Part shown: positions 5,548-7,213 of the stretch, piece by piece
Layout of the letters: the number at the start of each line of letters is the position of its first letter
Numbering within the stretch: position 1 is the stretch's first letter
Notes under the pieces: model-generated
Database searches by the model: none
Told to the model about the DNA's origin: nothing
Seen by the model: the letters and a program-made list of their open reading frames with translations, nothing else
Assembly (NCBI GenBank): GCA_945947845.1
Contig: CAMEZN010000086.1
Location: 1-7,213, forward strand
Length of the DNA stretch: 7,213 nt
Direction of reading: 5' to 3'
From: an uncultured Mucispirillum sp.
GTDB taxonomy: Bacteria; Chrysiogenota; Deferribacteres; Deferribacterales; Mucispirillaceae
Made by a program: the position numbers and the translations under genes

Positions 5548-7213
5548 ATGAAACTAAAAAAACTTATTTATGTGCCATTAATAGCATTAGCTGCTTTTGG
5601 CTGTCAAACGGAAGAAGAGGCTGTCAACACTACTGTTCCTAGCCAGCTCGGTGTTGATGGTGTAATGCCAACAATTGGTAAAATCTACATTGACAAAGTA
5701 GAAGTAGGGCCAAATGATGGTGATTTAACTGATATGCGTAAAGCAAACCTTATTTACACATTATCAGGTGATATTGTGCTTCACGACTACTCTATTTTAG
5801 AAGGTGGCGGTGCACGATGTGTTTGGACAAGTAGTAAAGATGACACAAAAATTTCTCCATCAGAAACAATCTTAGCAAGAAATGAGAAAACAGGTGTTTA
5901 TGAGTGTGCACCAACAACTGTTAACTTTAATAAAAGCGATGATTTTAATTACGACCCAGATACAGTTATAACAATTACTTTTAAGGATAATGCAGGTAAT
6001 TTAATAACTCGTGCAGGTTCAAGTGCAGTATATGCAAATACTATTACATTAAATACAACAGATAGACACAATTTAGTTAACCTTGCAACAAGCCCAACAT
6101 CAGTTCTTTTCCACAGAAAAGATGGTCTTTTTCAATCAGGTTATACTTCATACCGTGGTATTTTAGGTCTTGATAAATATATTGGTTCTGCTACATATGA
6201 AGCACTTGTAAAAGCTCCCGGTGGTGCATTATCAGTTAAAACTACTGATGTGCCAGAAACATACAGGCAAGAAGTTACAAAAGATACTAATATTGTTTCA
6301 AATTGGTTAAATGGAACAGCTGATATTGATAATATAAAATCAGATAGTGCATTTGTTTCAAGCTATGGCCCACCAATTGCATTACCACCATTTAGGCAGG
6401 GTGAAATAGATTATAATAAACTTCGTGTTGTTCTTATGAGACATAATAATTTTCCTATTATCATAAGTAACGATAAAAAATTATATACAATGGGTTCTAT
6501 CAGCAGATACACACCAAAAGATTTAGAAGAAAATTTCCGTTATCATATTAGGGCAAATGATAACTGGTTTTCATATTCTGGTGTAGATGTTTATGGTGAT
6601 ACTTCATCAAATAAACTTCATGTTGGTGAAATTAAAACTGCAAATGGTGTAGAAGCTAGGTTTGTAAATACATTATCTGTTACATCTGACTTAGGCACTA
6701 TTATCTCTCTTAACGAAACAGATAGAGAATACTATATTGCAGGTAACCCACATTATAATAACAGCTTCTGTAAAGAAAAAGCTACATTTAGCTATGATAC
6801 ACTTTCATTTGATTTCAGCAACACATGCACATATGATTCAACTGTAAAAGTTGGAGCAGTAAAAATACCTGGTCTCCAAAGATTAATAGGCGATGGTAAT
6901 GGTGCAGTTGCTACTGATAATGCTATATATTACACTGGAACTGATGGCAGAGTATATGTAGTTCGTATTAAACCAACAGATGCTAACTATGCAAGAATAT
7001 TAAGTGGTGAACAAGTTATGCCAGAACCACTTGTATGGGAATACACTGAGGAAGATATTGCTCGTGGTGCACATAAACTTTATGCAGTGGAAATTGGCCT
7101 TCCAAATATGAACCCAGCATTAATCCCAACTATATTATTAAATGATGGTAGTGTTGCATTTCCAACAAGGGTTGTTGATAATGAAACATTTCAAATTAAA
7201 AATGCAGTAAAAC
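5548..7213 (+). CDS. Third predicted lipoprotein, cut by the right edge (first 555 codons)
   Basis: The frame is open from ATG 5548 to the end of the window, so the 3' end is missing. I do not recognise the family. The N-terminus is a lipoprotein signal: Lys-rich start, hydrophobic core, then A16-F17-G18-C19 followed by Gln-Thr-Glu-Glu-Glu. The lipobox is slightly atypical (Ala at -3, Phe at -2), but Gly-Cys and the charge pattern fit. Residues about 30-130 look like an Ig-type sandwich, with C91-V-W and G116-V-Y-E-C120, reminiscent of the G-x-Y-x-C of Ig folds. A second close cysteine pair is C408 and C427. Around 452-475, A-I-Y-Y-T-G-T-D-G-R-V-Y-V-V resembles a beta-propeller blade, and 305-320 (S-N-D-K-K-L-Y-T-M-G) is similar; this is a weak suggestion. 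No PKD W-x-F-G-D motif is seen, so it is not a third copy of the upstream pair. Location next to them suggests a shared surface role, which is inference. Confidence 0.88.
   Translation, partial: MKLKKLIYVPLIALAAFGCQTEEEAVNTTVPSQLGVDGVMPTIGKIYIDKVEVGPNDGDLTDMRKANLIYTLSGDIVLHDYSILEGGGARCVWTSSKDDTKISPSETILARNEKTGVYECAPTTVNFNKSDDFNYDPDTVITITFKDNAGNLITRAGSSAVYANTITLNTTDRHNLVNLATSPTSVLFHRKDGLFQSGYTSYRGILGLDKYIGSATYEALVKAPGGALSVKTTDVPETYRQEVTKDTNIVSNWLNGTADIDNIKSDSAFVSSYGPPIALPPFRQGEIDYNKLRVVLMRHNNFPIIISNDKKLYTMGSISRYTPKDLEENFRYHIRANDNWFSYSGVDVYGDTSSNKLHVGEIKTANGVEARFVNTLSVTSDLGTIISLNETDREYYIAGNPHYNNSFCKEKATFSYDTLSFDFSNTCTYDSTVKVGAVKIPGLQRLIGDGNGAVATDNAIYYTGTDGRVYVVRIKPTDANYARILSGEQVMPEPLVWEYTEEDIARGAHKLYAVEIGLPNMNPALIPTILLNDGSVAFPTRVVDNETFQIKNAVK

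Noticed and set aside
1..7213. CRISPR array, tRNA or rRNA gene, insertion sequence, defence or toxin-antitoxin module
   Set aside because: I looked for regular repeats, tRNA-like cloverleafs, transposase motifs and paired small genes and found none; the window is filled by the three lipoprotein genes.

Overview
This is an AT-rich window (by eye about two-thirds A+T) with all recognisable genes on the + strand. It encodes three consecutive predicted lipoproteins, each with a lipobox cysteine and a short acidic run just after it. The lipoproteins and the AAGGAGG-type ribosome binding sites suggest a low-GC Gram-negative (diderm) bacterium. A gut-associated Deferribacterota (Mucispirillum-like) or another low-GC diderm is my guess, but nothing in the window fixes the taxon.

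Layout: 1-241 is a very AT-rich leader with several TATAAT-like hexamers, a pair of TTGTATATC direct repeats 11 bp apart, and a strong purine-rich ribosome binding site. 242-2860 encodes an 872-residue lipoprotein built from about seven beta-sandwich modules of PKD/Ig-like type. After a 23-base gap, 2884-5346 encodes an 820-residue lipoprotein with the same module order, which I read as a diverged tandem paralogue. 5347-5547 is a 201-base gap with a perfect 11-bp hairpin, followed by an AT-rich stretch that may hold a promoter. 5548-7213 is the 5' part of a third lipoprotein gene, unrelated in module plan, that runs open off the right edge.

How they may work together: the first two genes are very probably co-transcribed, and their products look like elongated, disulfide-stabilised rods anchored by lipid to the outer membrane. 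The third product has an Ig-like N-terminal module and a possible beta-propeller-like region. No enzyme active site, transporter, secretion component or mobile element is visible. A surface or adhesive role is an inference from architecture only. The most notable feature is the pair of paralogous multi-module lipoproteins sharing a pattern of eight non-lipid cysteines and at least two modules that are not canonical PKD.
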